A stretch of 64,000 nucleotides of DNA. It comes from Vicugna pacos (Eukaryota > Chordata > Mammalia > Artiodactyla > Camelidae). This document shows positions 11,701 to 21,957 of this stretch, piece by piece; within the stretch, counting starts at the first letter, position 1, and the number at the start of each line of letters is the position of its first letter. The stretch lies in contig NC_133020.1 in assembly GCF_048564905.1 (NCBI RefSeq), forward strand, positions 17,889,501 to 17,953,500, given 5' to 3'. A program made the position numbers and the translations under genes. Under the pieces are notes generated by a model, which was not told the DNA's origin, did not search any database, and saw only the letters and a list, made by a program, of their open reading frames with translations.

Positions 11701-12674
11701 AACCACTAACTCCGGACTGGGAGACCCCGAGGAGTTTGGAGGAGTTTGGAAGCAGTTAGTCAAGCTGCTTTTTCCCAAACTACCCCTGGGGAAAAATTCT
11801 CACCTGGCCCTTCCTCAGACACACCCAACATCCACACGATGGCTAGAGTAGAGATATATTTAAATACCTGCAGCCTTTGGGAATGAGCCAAACACTTTAT
11901 GATGAAAAATGAACGAGCTGGCTAAAAACTTAAAGTCTGCACCTCCACTGGAGTTCCTCTGAAAGCCTCCAGGCAACAGGAACGAGGGAGAAAGGTGCAA
12001 GCTGCAGACCCTCTGATGTCCTCGGGAAGCTGCAGCCGTGGTGCAGGGGTTTCTGCCTGGCAGGGAAGCACGAGGGGTGGGAGGCCTTCAGCTGCCCTGG
12101 GTGGCCTGCGGTTCCTTCCGCTGCCCCCAGGACAGAGGAGGTTCTCATCCCACGTCTCTAGTCCCGGCTCCTTTCCTTCTTCCCCAACTCCAACGGCTCA
12201 TTTTTTGTCTGTGTTTCTCCAGATGATGATCATGCTGGGAGCTATCTGTGCCATCATCGTGGTAGTTATTGTAAGTAAGTATCGCTGAGGTTGCTGGTGG
12301 GGTGAAGAGGTGGGAAGGTCCCGGAGTCTTCTCCCAGCCCTGCCTGCCTGCCTGCCTGCCTGGGGAGTGGGGCTGCTCTGACTGAGGTATGGAGATCGCT
12401 GCCGGGGGGTCGTCATCTGGTTCTGGGGGAGGAAGGGCAGAGACCAGGGACTTGATGGACTCCATGGGAAGATGGTCCCTCGTGTTCCGAGGAAGTGGGG
12501 TTGTGCCGTTTGTCACCAGCTCGGGTCAGAGGGAGACCGTGGGGATGGGACACCTACAACAACACCTGAATGTCTAATAACCTGATGTAATTTGCCCTCT
12601 TGTTTTCTCCTGTCTCTTTCTCTTTTCCATCTGGGACCTCCTGATTCCTGTGTCCAGTCTACTTTTTTACTTGA
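8392..12674 (+). CDS. VAMP1: VAMP1, vesicle-associated membrane protein 1 (synaptobrevin-1), 5 exons
   Basis: Vesicle v-SNARE that pairs with syntaxin and SNAP-25 to drive neurotransmitter release, notably at neuromuscular and spinal synapses. CDS exons: 8392-8393 (the AT of the start codon), 11037-11163, 11353-11511, 12223-12274, 12658-12674; 357 nt, 118 aa, the same length as human. Order: Pro/Gly-rich N-terminus, R-SNARE motif (about 31-91; zero-layer Arg58), juxtamembrane [10 protein letters not shown], membrane anchor (97-113) and the short luminal end IYFFT. All junctions are GT-AG and frame-consistent. Read-through of the exon 4 donor gives an alternative end SKYR with a stop at 12286-12288. 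Differences from human I recall: Met48 instead of Ile and Ile61 instead of Lys. No canonical AATAAA was seen on the plus strand up to 14.75 kb. Tail to tail with TAPBPL. Confidence 0.97.
11037..11163 (+). CDS. VAMP1: VAMP1 exon 2
   Basis: Acceptor ACACAG ends at 11036 and donor GTAGGT begins at 11164. It completes Met1 and encodes the Pro/Gly-rich tail and the start of the SNARE motif through VEE (residues 41-43). Confidence 0.96.
11353..11511 (+). CDS. VAMP1: VAMP1 exon 3 (SNARE core)
   Basis: Acceptor CCTCAG ends at 11352, donor GTGAAT begins at 11512; 53 codons. Carries the R-SNARE core with zero-layer Arg in LERDQ and the Trp-Trp juxtamembrane segment. The codon after DQ is ATA (Ile) where mammalian VAMP1/2 have Lys. 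Confidence 0.97.
12223..12274 (+). CDS. VAMP1: VAMP1 exon 4 (membrane anchor)
   Basis: Encodes [17 protein letters not shown]. The exon ends inside GTAAGTAAGT. Use of the second GTAAGT (12275) keeps the frame into exon 5 (ATC TAC TTT TTT ACT TGA). If the donor is ignored, translation continues as SKYR and stops at 12288. Confidence 0.93.
12340..12362. repeat. (TGCC)n short tandem repeat in VAMP1 intron 4
   Basis: About five and a half TGCC units between exon 4 and exon 5. Confidence 0.9.
12658..12674 (+). CDS. VAMP1: VAMP1 exon 5, last coding codons
   Basis: Acceptor TGTCCAG ends at 12657. Gives the terminal IYFFT of isoform A and the TGA at 12672-12674; the rest of the exon is 3' UTR. Confidence 0.9.
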
Positions 12675-14700
12675 GAATGTGCCACCCCCTCCCTGTCCTC
12701 CATTGCTACCCAAACTCACGTCCTTCTCTCTCTGTGTCTCCCCAGAACATTCCCATCCGCCTTCCTCCATCCCAGCCCTGCTTCTCCATCACTCACTCCT
12801 TCTCTTCTGTTGCTTTCATTTGCACTCTGTCCCATGACACTAGAAATGCTGCTCGTGGCACAGTCTGGAAGTCACCACCTGAAGAAGGGTGGCTGGTATC
12901 TCCTTCCTACCCTCTTGTGTTCTTTCAAGTTTCCCCAAAGCCAAAAAGGGTAGGAGCCCAAGGGGCAGGGAAGGGGTGTCGCTGAGGTGACGTGCCCAAG
13001 AAGGTGGCAGGACTGGGGAGGGAGAAGAGTGTCATGCCCATGGTGTTGCTGCTGGCTGGAGGGGGCTGAGGACAGCTGGGAGAATGCCCTGGCCACTCGG
13101 AGCCCTCCTCCTGTGCCAGGCCTGAGGAGGACCCTAGGGCAGCCTAAAGTCCAACTTGGGCCTGGTGCAAGACCCTTTATAAAGTCAAACCTGTTTTTTT
13201 GCAGTTAGTTCCAATCCGTTAGTCCAAGATTTTCTATGTCTTCAGGGATCTTACAGCCTTTTACTCTGTCCTCCAGAGACCCGGAGAACACGTATTTATA
13301 GCAAAAATACCAGGACTCTCATGCCATCCTAGAAGCAGTGCCACAGGCTCACACCTGTGAAGGGCTGTCCCTTGTCCACGTTTTCTGCAGCATCCTGTAT
13401 TGTTCACAAGGGCATCAAATGATTTCCTATAGCCAGAGTCTGAGACTCTCATGTAAATTTATTCATGGGCCTAGATAAAGAGAGACTGCCTGTGTTATAG
13501 AGAAACATGAGTCTGGGGCCTTACTTGAAAATACCAAGCTCAGAGGAATCCACTTCTTGCCCTCCTGTTCTCCTGTCCTGTTGATAAAGGAGAATGTGGC
13601 ACTGGAAATGAGGATCCCTGAACTCCGCAGGCATCCTTTCCTCCACACCACCCCGATGTACTGCCAAAGGCAGGGATGAGGCAAGAGGTCCTTCCTGAGG
13701 CCTGGCCGCTCCTGAGTGTTTAGAGAAGCCTGGTACCCCTGCTGACCCAGTCTTGGGGAGGAGGCGGGACAGTCCGCAGACAAGGCGTGCTCGTGGACCA
13801 CTGTGCCGCCACGGGGCCTTCTCATCTAGAGTGGCCTCTGTCCTTCCAGCAGCCCGTTCCCCTCCAGAGCACACCTGCCCGTCTGAATTCCATGTTGCCT
13901 CCTCTCCTTCCCCCGTCTCTGTGTGGTTTGTGGCACAGTGGGCCCTGAGGATGGGCTTCAGGAAAGGGTACTGAGTGAGATGGACCTGGCTGAGGGGACC
14001 ACCCATGTCCCTCGTCCACCTGCACTAGGAGGCTGAGGCTGGGCTGGGCTGAGCTCACTTTCCATGCAGCAGCATTTCATGACGCAAAACCATCCTTCCT
14101 CTCCCTTCGCCCTGTTCCCACATTCCCTTCGTCCTGCCCCAGGGCAGGACGGAAGAGCTGGACGAAGGCAGTCAGTGTACCCTCCTAACGGCCCCCTCGA
14201 AGGCCTCCACTCTCCTCTGGGCTCCCCCATGCCTAGTGCAGGGGGTCACCGCTGGAGAAGAACCACCACTGTCCTCGATGTGGCCTGAGCCTGGAGCAAA
14301 TCCGCCCTCTGGGCCCGCCCTGCCCACCCTGTCACAGGAATCACTTCCTGGGTTTCTGTCCCTCTGAGGCTCCCCAGATGTAGCTGGCTTTGTTCTTCTG
14401 GAGATGTTAGCCCTTCTACTCTCTTTCTCAGCCCCCCAACCCCCTTCTGTGTCTGCTCTCCCCCTCCGCTCCCACCAGCCATGTGCATGAACAAATACGC
14501 AGCTAAAGCCGGGCCTCGGCAGCCATGTGGAGCCGGGCCTCCCGCAGCCCCTGCTCTGGTTTCCACTGTGTGTCTGTCATCACTTCTGTCTTTTTTCCTA
14601 ACCCCAATCTCATACTTGTATAGAGTAATAAGTTGTACTTCCACCAAAGGCATGTGGCATATTTACCAATTTCCTGTATTCTAAACAAAGGCAAAAAAAA
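12675..14700 (+). other. VAMP1: VAMP1 3' UTR (long)
   Basis: No further coding exon was found between the VAMP1 stop and the TAPBPL tail. Human VAMP1 has a 3' UTR of a couple of kilobases, so this stretch is inferred to be UTR. It ends at an A-rich tract at 14691-14702 just downstream of a variant AATAAG (about 14624). The precise polyadenylation site is not determined. Confidence 0.5.
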
Positions 14701-14733
14701 AAATTACAACTTCCTACCACTCAACTGATTTGG

Positions 14734-14957
14734 TTATTGTTTGGGTTGGAGAGTCTGAGGCTGGACGGAGGGGGCTGCTGTCTCTTTCCAGCTTCTCTGT
14801 GGTCTTGCTTGGGGCCAGGGTGGCTTCCGTGTGCCGTCGGTCTTCTCGAGATGAAAGATCTGGGCGCTGGTGGAGGAAGCAGTCTCCACTGTCAGCCTTC
14901 GTACCTGAAGGGGCCCAGGTCTTCTGGGTACAGGAGGTGGCGGGTGGTGACAGGAAG
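14734..14957 (-). CDS. TAPBPL: TAPBPL exon 7, cytoplasmic tail (boundary uncertain)
   Basis: Sequence similar to the human tail codons (GLLQAERWETTS) is present as GPLQVRRLTVETAS. In frame with exon 6 it would start at an acceptor ending at 14958 and stop at 14736-14734, giving a tail of about 74 residues against about 38 in human. If instead the acceptor ending at 14924 is used, the frame changes and translation stops after EDLGPFRYEG at 14892. I cannot choose between them from sequence alone. Confidence 0.5.
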
Positions 14958-17900
14958 CTGAGCGGGCGTCTCCCTGACAAACACCTGCAGGCTTCTCACA
15001 CATCTGCTGTCTCCTCCCTCCCCGCTCCTGGGCTCTGTTCCCCGTTGTCCGCACACACAGCTGTCTCACGCTGAGTCCCCCTGCAGTGACCAGGCCCGCT
15101 TTAGAAGTGACCAAAAGGAGAAATCTCTCCTCTGCTACTGAGGGCGTGAGGGGTTTGTCGGTGTCCTGAAGGGCCCAGCAACTGTCCACAAGTGCAGGCC
15201 CTTGACCGCAGTCCAGAGTTACGCAGAACAACTGAGATGGGGCCCCGGGGCTTCTGCTGGGGGTCTTTGTTTCACACCTTGCACACTTTGCATGTCGGAG
15301 CAGCGAGGTGGGGGGCAGGGCTCCGTGGGGCCCAGCGTGGGGAAAAACAGGAAAGTGGAGAAGCTTTGCTTTCGAGGACGTGGGGGGTTTATTGGGACAG
15401 AGCTCAGGGACTATGCGTAGTGGCCCAGCCCCCACCCCTCGCCCCACTACCCCCATGTGTTCTTTCTTTAATTTTTTTCTGTTACCTTTTGCTACCAGCG
15501 CACTTCAAATCTGGCTCATGTTTTAACGTCCACCCAGACCTCCTGCCTTCCTCTCACCTCTTCACATTTCCTCCCTCGGAAAACCAGCCCAGGGTACGCG
15601 GTGGCAGAAGGCCGGCGTCCCTGTGCCTTCTTCATACCTTTCCCGGGGCCTTTTTGAGCTCTGGGACCCGGCTTAGAGTCCTTCAGGGAGAATGTGACTA
15701 TCTTTTAAGTCTAAGGCAGGAGAGTGGCTACCCAGAGTGCCTCGGGGTCTCGGCAGGCCTTGGTGAGGTAGCTAGGAGAAAACAAGAGGGGACAGGCTTG
15801 GGTTCAGCTGGGATCACCCCAAGAGCTGGGGGCTGTGGTGGGGGGCCGGCTGGAGCTTGGGGTGCTTGGGCTTCATCCCTGATCTGGGTGTGGCGATGGT
15901 TAGAGCAGGCTGATCTCCAGGTGAGGCGGGTCAGGGCCAGAGTGGAGGACGACCAGGCTCTTTCTTACCTTGGCGTCTCTGCAGCCCTAGGAACAGCAGT
16001 GCAAGGAGGAAGAGGCTGCTGGCAAAGAGGACTCCAAAGGCCATCCCCTGCTCTGTGGGTGACAGGGGCGTGGACAGGGATCAGTAGGGAGGAGTCATAC
16101 TGAGCCCCACCCTCAGCGTCTGCCCGGCAGGAGGGACAGAGGGTGTGTGTGTGTGTCTGGTCGAGGAGCCCCTATCAAGGCCACTCCTGCTCTCGCCCAG
16201 GGTCCACATACAAAGTGGGTGGGTGGATGTTCATTTGTTCCTCCACACAGAATCCTCTACCTCTTCCCACCTCAGGACAACATTTTTTCAAACTGCTTTG
16301 CAAGAGAGATTTAGTTCAGATTAGCTGTTGACAGTTAAGGTGGAATTTTATAAATAGCTGGGGAACGATGTGGACAGAGGCACGACCCCATTTCAGGGAA
16401 GCTTACAGTCCGCCTGGACGTGTGCATTTTAAGGTGCCGATTCTTTATGGTATGACACCTTTCGGTGACATTCTGTGGCCTCTGGATGAAGTTCCAGCTT
16501 GAAGGCCTGTTGTTACCTGCCCCCCGAGAGCAGTGGGGGCGGTTGAGGCTGTAGGGCAATCAGTCTGCCTATTTTTCACACTTTCTATTTTACCATTTCC
16601 TAAGCAGGTGAGCTGGGGCAAGTTACTTAAGATCCAGCAGGCCAGTTTACTCATCTCTGAAGTGGCAGTCAGGACCACATGTGCGGGCACTCGTCTGGGT
16701 GCTCAGGACCGAGCTCAAGCTTACGGCCTCCGTTTCCCCCGCAGCCTTGCCTCTAGCTGTGCAGGTTCCCGCAATTCTTTTTAGGCAGTTTTGTAACTGG
16801 GCCTCCACATGTGCCTTCTTTTCTGTCCTGGTGTCCCCTCTCCCCCCGAGCTGGCTGAGCTAGCTGGCAGCTCTCCCCGGGTCATCCTCCCTGACTGCCT
16901 CGTCTGTCCCCCCGCAGGACTAAGCTCCTCCAGGGTGGGATGAGGAGGCGTTCAGCCCTGGTCTCCAGCTCTCAGCTGTGCCTGGTACCCCATAACCTGC
17001 TGGGTAATAAGGTCTCGGGGGACATGTGGCGGGAAGGAAGCCACTGGGACCGTGAGCAAAGCGCTGTGGGAAGCAGAACAGGCCAGAGGGGGTGGGAGCT
17101 GTGAGCCCAAATGTGAAGGTGGGGAAAGGAGGGCACCCCTGTACCTGGTGGGGCAACCCAGGTGTTGGCCCCAAGAGGCTCCTCCAGGGAGACGTGGGTG
17201 ACTTGGCAGCTGTAAGTGGCGCCCGCAGAGCCAGGTTCTGCCGTCAGCGAGGAGGAGATGCTGTAAGTGCCTGCCGTGCTCTGCCGGAGGCTGGAGAAGG
17301 AGGCGCCAGAGACCGGGACCCGGGCTCCATCCAGCTCCTCTCGGGTCCACGTCACAGTCACATCCAGAGGATAATAGCCGGTGACACTGCAGATGAGGGT
17401 GCTTGGCAGGGCTTCGTTGGCCAGGCTCAGTTGTACTTTGGGGCGAGCTGGAAGAAAGGAGGAGTAATAAAATTCCAGGGGGACCTTTGGGACAGCTGAG
17501 GAGCCTAGAGCCTCTCCTGCTGAGCCCGTGAGCGTTGTGGAGGGTGAAGGTTCCTCCTCAGGGGGTGTTGGTGGTGTGAGGGGTCCATCTGGGATGCAGG
17601 ACATAAGGGGGGACAATTTCCACAGGTAACTGACAAGCAATAGCAAAACCAGCTAAAGACTGGCTTGCTTTTTAGTGACACAGGCCAGTGATTTGAAAGG
17701 ATATCTATCAGTGGTGAAACAGTCCTCCGGGTCAGGACCACTCCCATAGCCCCTCCTTGGTTTGCCGCTGCCCCTCCTCAGGACGTGCTCCAAGTGGATG
17801 GGGTGACAGGAGACAGCCATCCAGGGCAGGGCAGCGGGACCCTGGGCTGGGGAGTGTCTCAGTGGAATTACCCCAGAGCCTGGTGGGAAGCTCAATCTGA

Positions 17901-20900
17901 TGCCACATGGGCTTCCAGGATGGAGAGGTGTTCAGGTCGTGCGAATGCAGTCTGCCTCTCGGGAAACTGCCCCTGTGTTTGATCTCACTCTGGGCAACAC
18001 TCCCAACAGGCGTATCCCTTTCCCTCTCCCCAGATCACTGAGGTCTGGCCTCACCTTGGACGTGGAGCTGGATAATCTGTTGCGCTCGGAAGCGGGAGGT
18101 GGAGATCTGGCATATATAGGCCCCTTCATCCTTCACAGTGAGGCTGGGGAGGGTGAGGGAGGCATCCCCAGCGAGGAGTTGCTGCTCAGGCTCCAGGGTG
18201 GCGCCCTCCCGCTTGGCCTGCCCCTGCCCCGTGGTCCAGCTGTACACCAGTCGTCCACTGCCCATGTGCTGCAGCCGCCACTCCACGTTGGTGAGGACCA
18301 AGCCTGGTGCCATGGAGAAGCCACAGGGCAGGGAGACTGAGGACCCCAGCAGGAGGTTCAGGGACGGGGTCCGTGCTGTCACCTGGAACTCCACTGTGGG
18401 AGAGAAAGAGGGATGACTGGGGACTGCTCCCTGTTTGAGGCCACCTGGTCTCTGAGCTGTGGCATGCTCGGGGTGTGGTGAGAGGCAGCATGGCACACAT
18501 GGTACTTTTTGGAGTCACTTACCCCTTGGCTGATCTGATGAAAGTTATGGCCTGAGAGAAATACACATGGAAAACTCTGGATTACTGTTGACCCTCCGGT
18601 AACAACTAGTGGAGTGACAGACAGAGCTTTTGGAAGCCAGGCACTTCCACTTAACTGGCTCTGTGACCTTGGACGAGCTGCTCAGTGTCGCCAAGCTCAT
18701 CTGCTGAGAAGACTAAAGGAGTCAGTTTGAAAAAGCACACAGTGGCGGTATTTGTGCCAAATGGGCTGAACCTCAGTCTAATTAGGAAAACAATCAGATA
18801 AATCCAAATGCCAGGATGTCTACAAGACAGTGGCCTGGGCTCCGAAACGCCCAGGCTCTGAAGACTTCTGGAGTAAAGGGTGCTGAAGGAACAGGACAAC
18901 TGTATGCCATGCACAATCCTTGTTTGAACCCTGGCCTCCAAAAACAAAACAAAACAAAAACCCTGAAAGCTGTAAAGACCACTACAGGGGCAAATGAAGA
19001 TGTTTGAATTTGGACTTTATATTTGATAATATTATTGTATCAGTTTTAAAATGGTTATCAGGAGCAGACCAGGCCATGGTGGGGGGAGATGGGGACAGTC
19101 CGCGCTGGCAGGGAGGAGTGTGTTATCACTGATACGGTTCAGAATTGCCAGTGGAGAGTAATGCTGAGAACATGCATTACTGAGTTACCTGCACCCTGCA
19201 CCCCGATACTGCCCACACCCCCAGTAGACCACTCCCCACCAGGGCTGGCTGCTGAGGCAATGGTTTTATGATAATGGAGAACATTCTTTTTTTTTTTAAT
19301 TTAAAAAAATTTGTTTGTTTTATTTTGGTGGGGAGGTAATTGTTTTTTAAATTTTTATTTAGTTTTGTTTTTTTTTAATGGAGGTACTGGGGATTGAACC
19401 TAGGACCTCATGCATACTAGGCATGCACTCTACCACTGAGCTATACCCTCCCCCCCAATAATGGAGAACATTCTTGTCTTTGGTTATAAACTAACACACG
19501 CTATCCCTGGAAGCATTTGGGATGAAGTGTGGTTATGTCTGCAGTTTATTCTCAGTTAAGAAGGGGGAAAATATATGGAGAAGAGGGTGAGGGAGGGTGA
19601 GAGGATGTGGCAACATGTTAACTGGTGAATCCAGGTGCATGGTATACAGGTGTTTATTATTATTTCACCTTTTTCATAGGTTTGAAATACCTCCCCCAAA
19701 AGGGGGGCAATGCCTAGCCTTGCTAGGACTATGGTTGACCCTGGACAGACATGAGGACCCTTTTTCTGATGTAGCAGGATACATTTAGGGTGGACCACAG
19801 GATGGTTTGAGTGTTCTGGAGCTTTCTAAGGATAGGAGGGTAGCCCCCTAATCTCCTCTGGACTTGGCTGTCTCTTCTGACAAAATATTGGATTTGATGC
19901 ATTTTGGAGAAACTTGTCACCATATTCTCAATTTCCTGTGTCCCCTGGGACGTGCAAGGTTGTAGAGGGCAAGGACCGGGGTTTACTGGTAAGAGATAAT
20001 GAACAAATCCCCCGTGCCTGTGCTCTGTTCGCGTCATCTTGAAGCACCCAGGCTAGCTGTGCTGGGGAGAAACTGCTGCTTGGCTCAGTGAGACTGCTGT
20101 GGACAGCATAGAGGAATAGAGCCACCCATGTCTTATGTCCTCAGGCCACCCAGCAAGGTGAAAACTGTCCCCATTTGGGGTCTTTAGGAAGAGAGGACTG
20201 AGGCCTAGAGGACACCCTGAGATGACCCATATGCATGGAGGTGGACATGTCCCCTTCTACTATTCTCCCATCTCTGACCACTTAAAAAAAACACAACTTT
20301 CTTTGTGCTGTTTTTCATTTTCTCACCTGCAGTTCGCACAGTCCTCTGGGGGCTAAGGGGCAGGTTCAGCGTGGGATGCAAGACAGCCCCATTCTCAGCA
20401 TCTCTGAGAGTTTTCATCACCATGGATATACTAGGTCCCCCTCCAGACACCTGCACGTTGGTGATGAACCAGGCTGCCGTCTCCATGGCGGCCTCTTGCC
20501 TGGCCTGGAGAGAGTAGTGGGAGATCTCACAGGTCACATCATTCCCGCTGCAGTCAGCGTGGAGCAAGGCCTCAGCCTGGGGCATCTGTACCAGGTTCAC
20601 TGGGGGAGAAGGGCAGCACAGGGGTCGAGCTGGATTGAGAACACCTGGGCTGACGGGAAGCAGGTGTGGCAGGTGTCCTTGGGAACTGGGCTCCAGAACT
20701 GGTGGGAGCCCAGACGGACTGGGACACAGGGTAGAGGGTTCTTACCTGAGGCCTCGAAGATAATCTGGGCGTCGTCCTTGGCCAGTGTGCCCCCTTGGAA
20801 ATCTGTGAGGCCTTCTAGGGAGCCATCATCTGGCACTGGCACCTGCTTCAGCACCAACAAGGCCTTTACCGTGTTCCTACTGCTGGCAAAAGCTCCATGG

Positions 20901-21786
20901 TGAGCACCTTCCTTCACCAGGAAGCAGTCTAGCACCACATCCACTGCCCGCCACTGCCTCTCTGCTGCAGGCAAAAGGCTGGGGTGAGCACCCTCTTGCC
21001 CAGAAAGTTACTTCTATACTTGCTCCCCCGCCCCAAACTGTCGAGTCATCAGCGGGTAACCTTCCCTGTTCCTAGCTGTCTCCATGTCCCTCTCTTCTCC
21101 TGTTTTACCCAGAACCAGCTTTCTGGATAGCACCTGCTTCTCCAGGTACATACTTCTTGGTGTGATTTAAAGTCCTGGATTTACCTTGCTCCAGACAGGT
21201 TTAGGAAACTGTTATATCCAACTATCACGTGAAAAACTATCCCTTCAGTCATAGGAATTTGCAGCAAAATTGAGGCGGGTTTGCGTGGCAGTGAGGGTGA
21301 TGGCAGCTGTGTCTACTCCCCAGCCAGCCCCCACGGTCTGCGGGCTCTGGGCCATTACAGGTGGCTCTCCCCTCCCCCACCTCTGGTGGCACCTCCAAAG
21401 CGATTTCCTAGCTAGGGCCTCTCTTCCTTTCCTGAAGGTGTCTGCTCCCAGGCCAATGCCCTCTCCAATAGGACAGCAGCCCCCAGCACATCCACCGAAG
21501 GGGCCCCTCATTTCTTCATTTGACCCTTTCCGCACAGAGCTGTCAGCCTCTCTTCCCAGCACAATTGGATCCTTACACTATCAGCCGCTGAGCCTTCCAC
21601 CCGCTGGGCTTAGGAGGCGACTGGAAGCCATCCCCGGCCCTTTTTCCCTTTTGGGGTCTCAGCGAGGGGCTACCTGATGTTGTTTTAGCCCAACAAGCCC
21701 CACCAGCCAGCCCTTCGCGACTCACCGGCGTCTGCCGCCCTGGAGAGAGCCAAGCAGATCAGCAGGCACCATTCCTTGGCGCCCAT
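14734..21786 (-). CDS. TAPBPL: TAPBPL (TAPBPR), MHC class I peptide editor related to tapasin
   Basis: ER/Golgi chaperone that binds peptide-receptive MHC class I, exchanges peptides and recruits UGT1. Exons on the minus strand: 21786-21726 (signal peptide), 20964-20746, 20599-20327, 18393-18055 (IgV), 17447-17145 (IgC1), 16052-15969 (membrane segment and LQRRQ) and a tail exon reaching 14734 at most. Exons 1-6 give 426 codons in one consistent frame and are very close to human TAPBPL: FQGGTLAKDD, VSGGGPSIS, FSMAPGL, YYPLDVTVTWTREEL. The scoop loop reads GAHHGAFASS, so the tip Leu30 of human is Phe. The tail exon is uncertain: the frame matching human (LQVRR...VETAS) needs an acceptor at 14958 and stops at 14734; another acceptor at 14924 gives a ten-residue tail. 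Overlaps the expected VAMP1 3' UTR. Confidence 0.95.
15969..16052 (-). CDS. TAPBPL: TAPBPL exon 6 (transmembrane)
   Basis: An 84-nt exon between CCACAG and GTAAGA encoding a single hydrophobic helix (FGVLFASSLFLLALLFLG) followed by LQRRQ. It matches the human ASSLFLLALMFLGLQRRQ segment. Confidence 0.95.
16600..16700 (+). repeat. MIR-like SINE remnant
   Basis: Phrases such as 'ggcaagttacttaa' and 'cagtttactcatctctgaa' resemble the MIR core. Located between TAPBPL exons 5 and 6. Short and diverged. Confidence 0.45.
17145..17447 (-). CDS. TAPBPL: TAPBPL exon 5 (IgC1 domain)
   Basis: RPKVQLSLANEAL start, Cys in LICSVTGYYP, Trp in VTWTREEL and Cys in YSCQVTHVSLEEP: a C1-type Ig domain of the tapasin/MHC kind. 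Donor GTACAG at 17144. Confidence 0.97.
18055..18393 (-). CDS. TAPBPL: TAPBPL exon 4 (IgV domain)
   Basis: VEFQV start, Cys in LPCGFSMAPG, Trp in VEWRLQ, and Cys in DEGAYICQI give a complete V-type Ig fold. Acceptor CCACAG and donor GTGAGG. Confidence 0.97.
18590..18730 (+). repeat. MIR-like SINE remnant
   Basis: 'ctctgtgaccttggacgagctgctcag' and the 'catctgctgag' segment resemble the MIR core. Lies in TAPBPL intron 3. Confidence 0.5.
19279..19457 (-). mobile_element. Camelid tRNA-Ala SINE in TAPBPL intron 3 with an 18-bp target-site duplication
   Basis: Minus-strand copy with intact A and B boxes. The flanks ATAATGGAGAACATTCTT at 19271-19288 and 19458-19475 are identical 18-bp target-site duplications; the left one overlaps the oligo-T end. 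The perfect duplication points to a recent, L1-mediated insertion. Confidence 0.93.
20327..20599 (-). CDS. TAPBPL: TAPBPL exon 3 (N-terminal beta domain)
   Basis: Encodes VNLVQMPQAEALLHADC through LNLPLSPQRTVRTA. Contains the conserved Cys pair of HADCSG and VTCEIS. Acceptor CCCCAG, donor GTGAGA. Confidence 0.96.
20746..20964 (-). CDS. TAPBPL: TAPBPL exon 2 (N-terminal domain, scoop loop)
   Basis: Starts with QWRAVDVVLDCFL after a CTGCAG acceptor and ends in IIFEAS with donor GTAAG at 20745. Holds the loop K-E-G-A-H-H-G-A-F. The mature N-terminus is several residues shorter than human (the KPHPAEG segment is not seen). Confidence 0.96.
21726..21786 (-). CDS. TAPBPL: TAPBPL exon 1, signal peptide
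   Basis: ATG at 21786-21784 followed by a hydrophobic leader (WCLLICLALS). Donor GTGAG starts at 21725. The start is chosen by alignment to human MGTQEGWCLLLCLAL. Confidence 0.93.
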
Positions 21787-21937
21787 GGGGGCTGCTCTCA
21801 GGCCCTCCTCTCCCGCCGCCCTTCCAGTCTCCCTGCCCACCCCCGACCGCAGGCAAGGTCCCGGCTGCAAAGGGGGCTCCAAGCACCCCTCGCTGGCAGC
21901 TCCTGTCCCCTTCTCTTCTGTCCTCTCTGCCTACTTG

Positions 21938-21957
21938 ACTTTCGCTTTCACTTTGAG
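21938..21957 (-). promoter_or_regulatory. ISRE / IRF element upstream of TAPBPL
   Basis: On the minus strand the sequence reads AAAGTGAAAGCGAAAGT, containing GAAANNGAAA, the interferon-stimulated response element core. It sits about 150-170 bp upstream of the TAPBPL start codon, in the right place for a proximal promoter. TAPBPL is known to be interferon-inducible, so a role is expected but inferred. Confidence 0.7.

Noticed and set aside
15192-16103. 303-codon plus-strand frame
   Set aside because: It lies in TAPBPL intron 6 and over exon 6 on the opposite strand. No family resemblance; an antisense shadow in GC-rich DNA.
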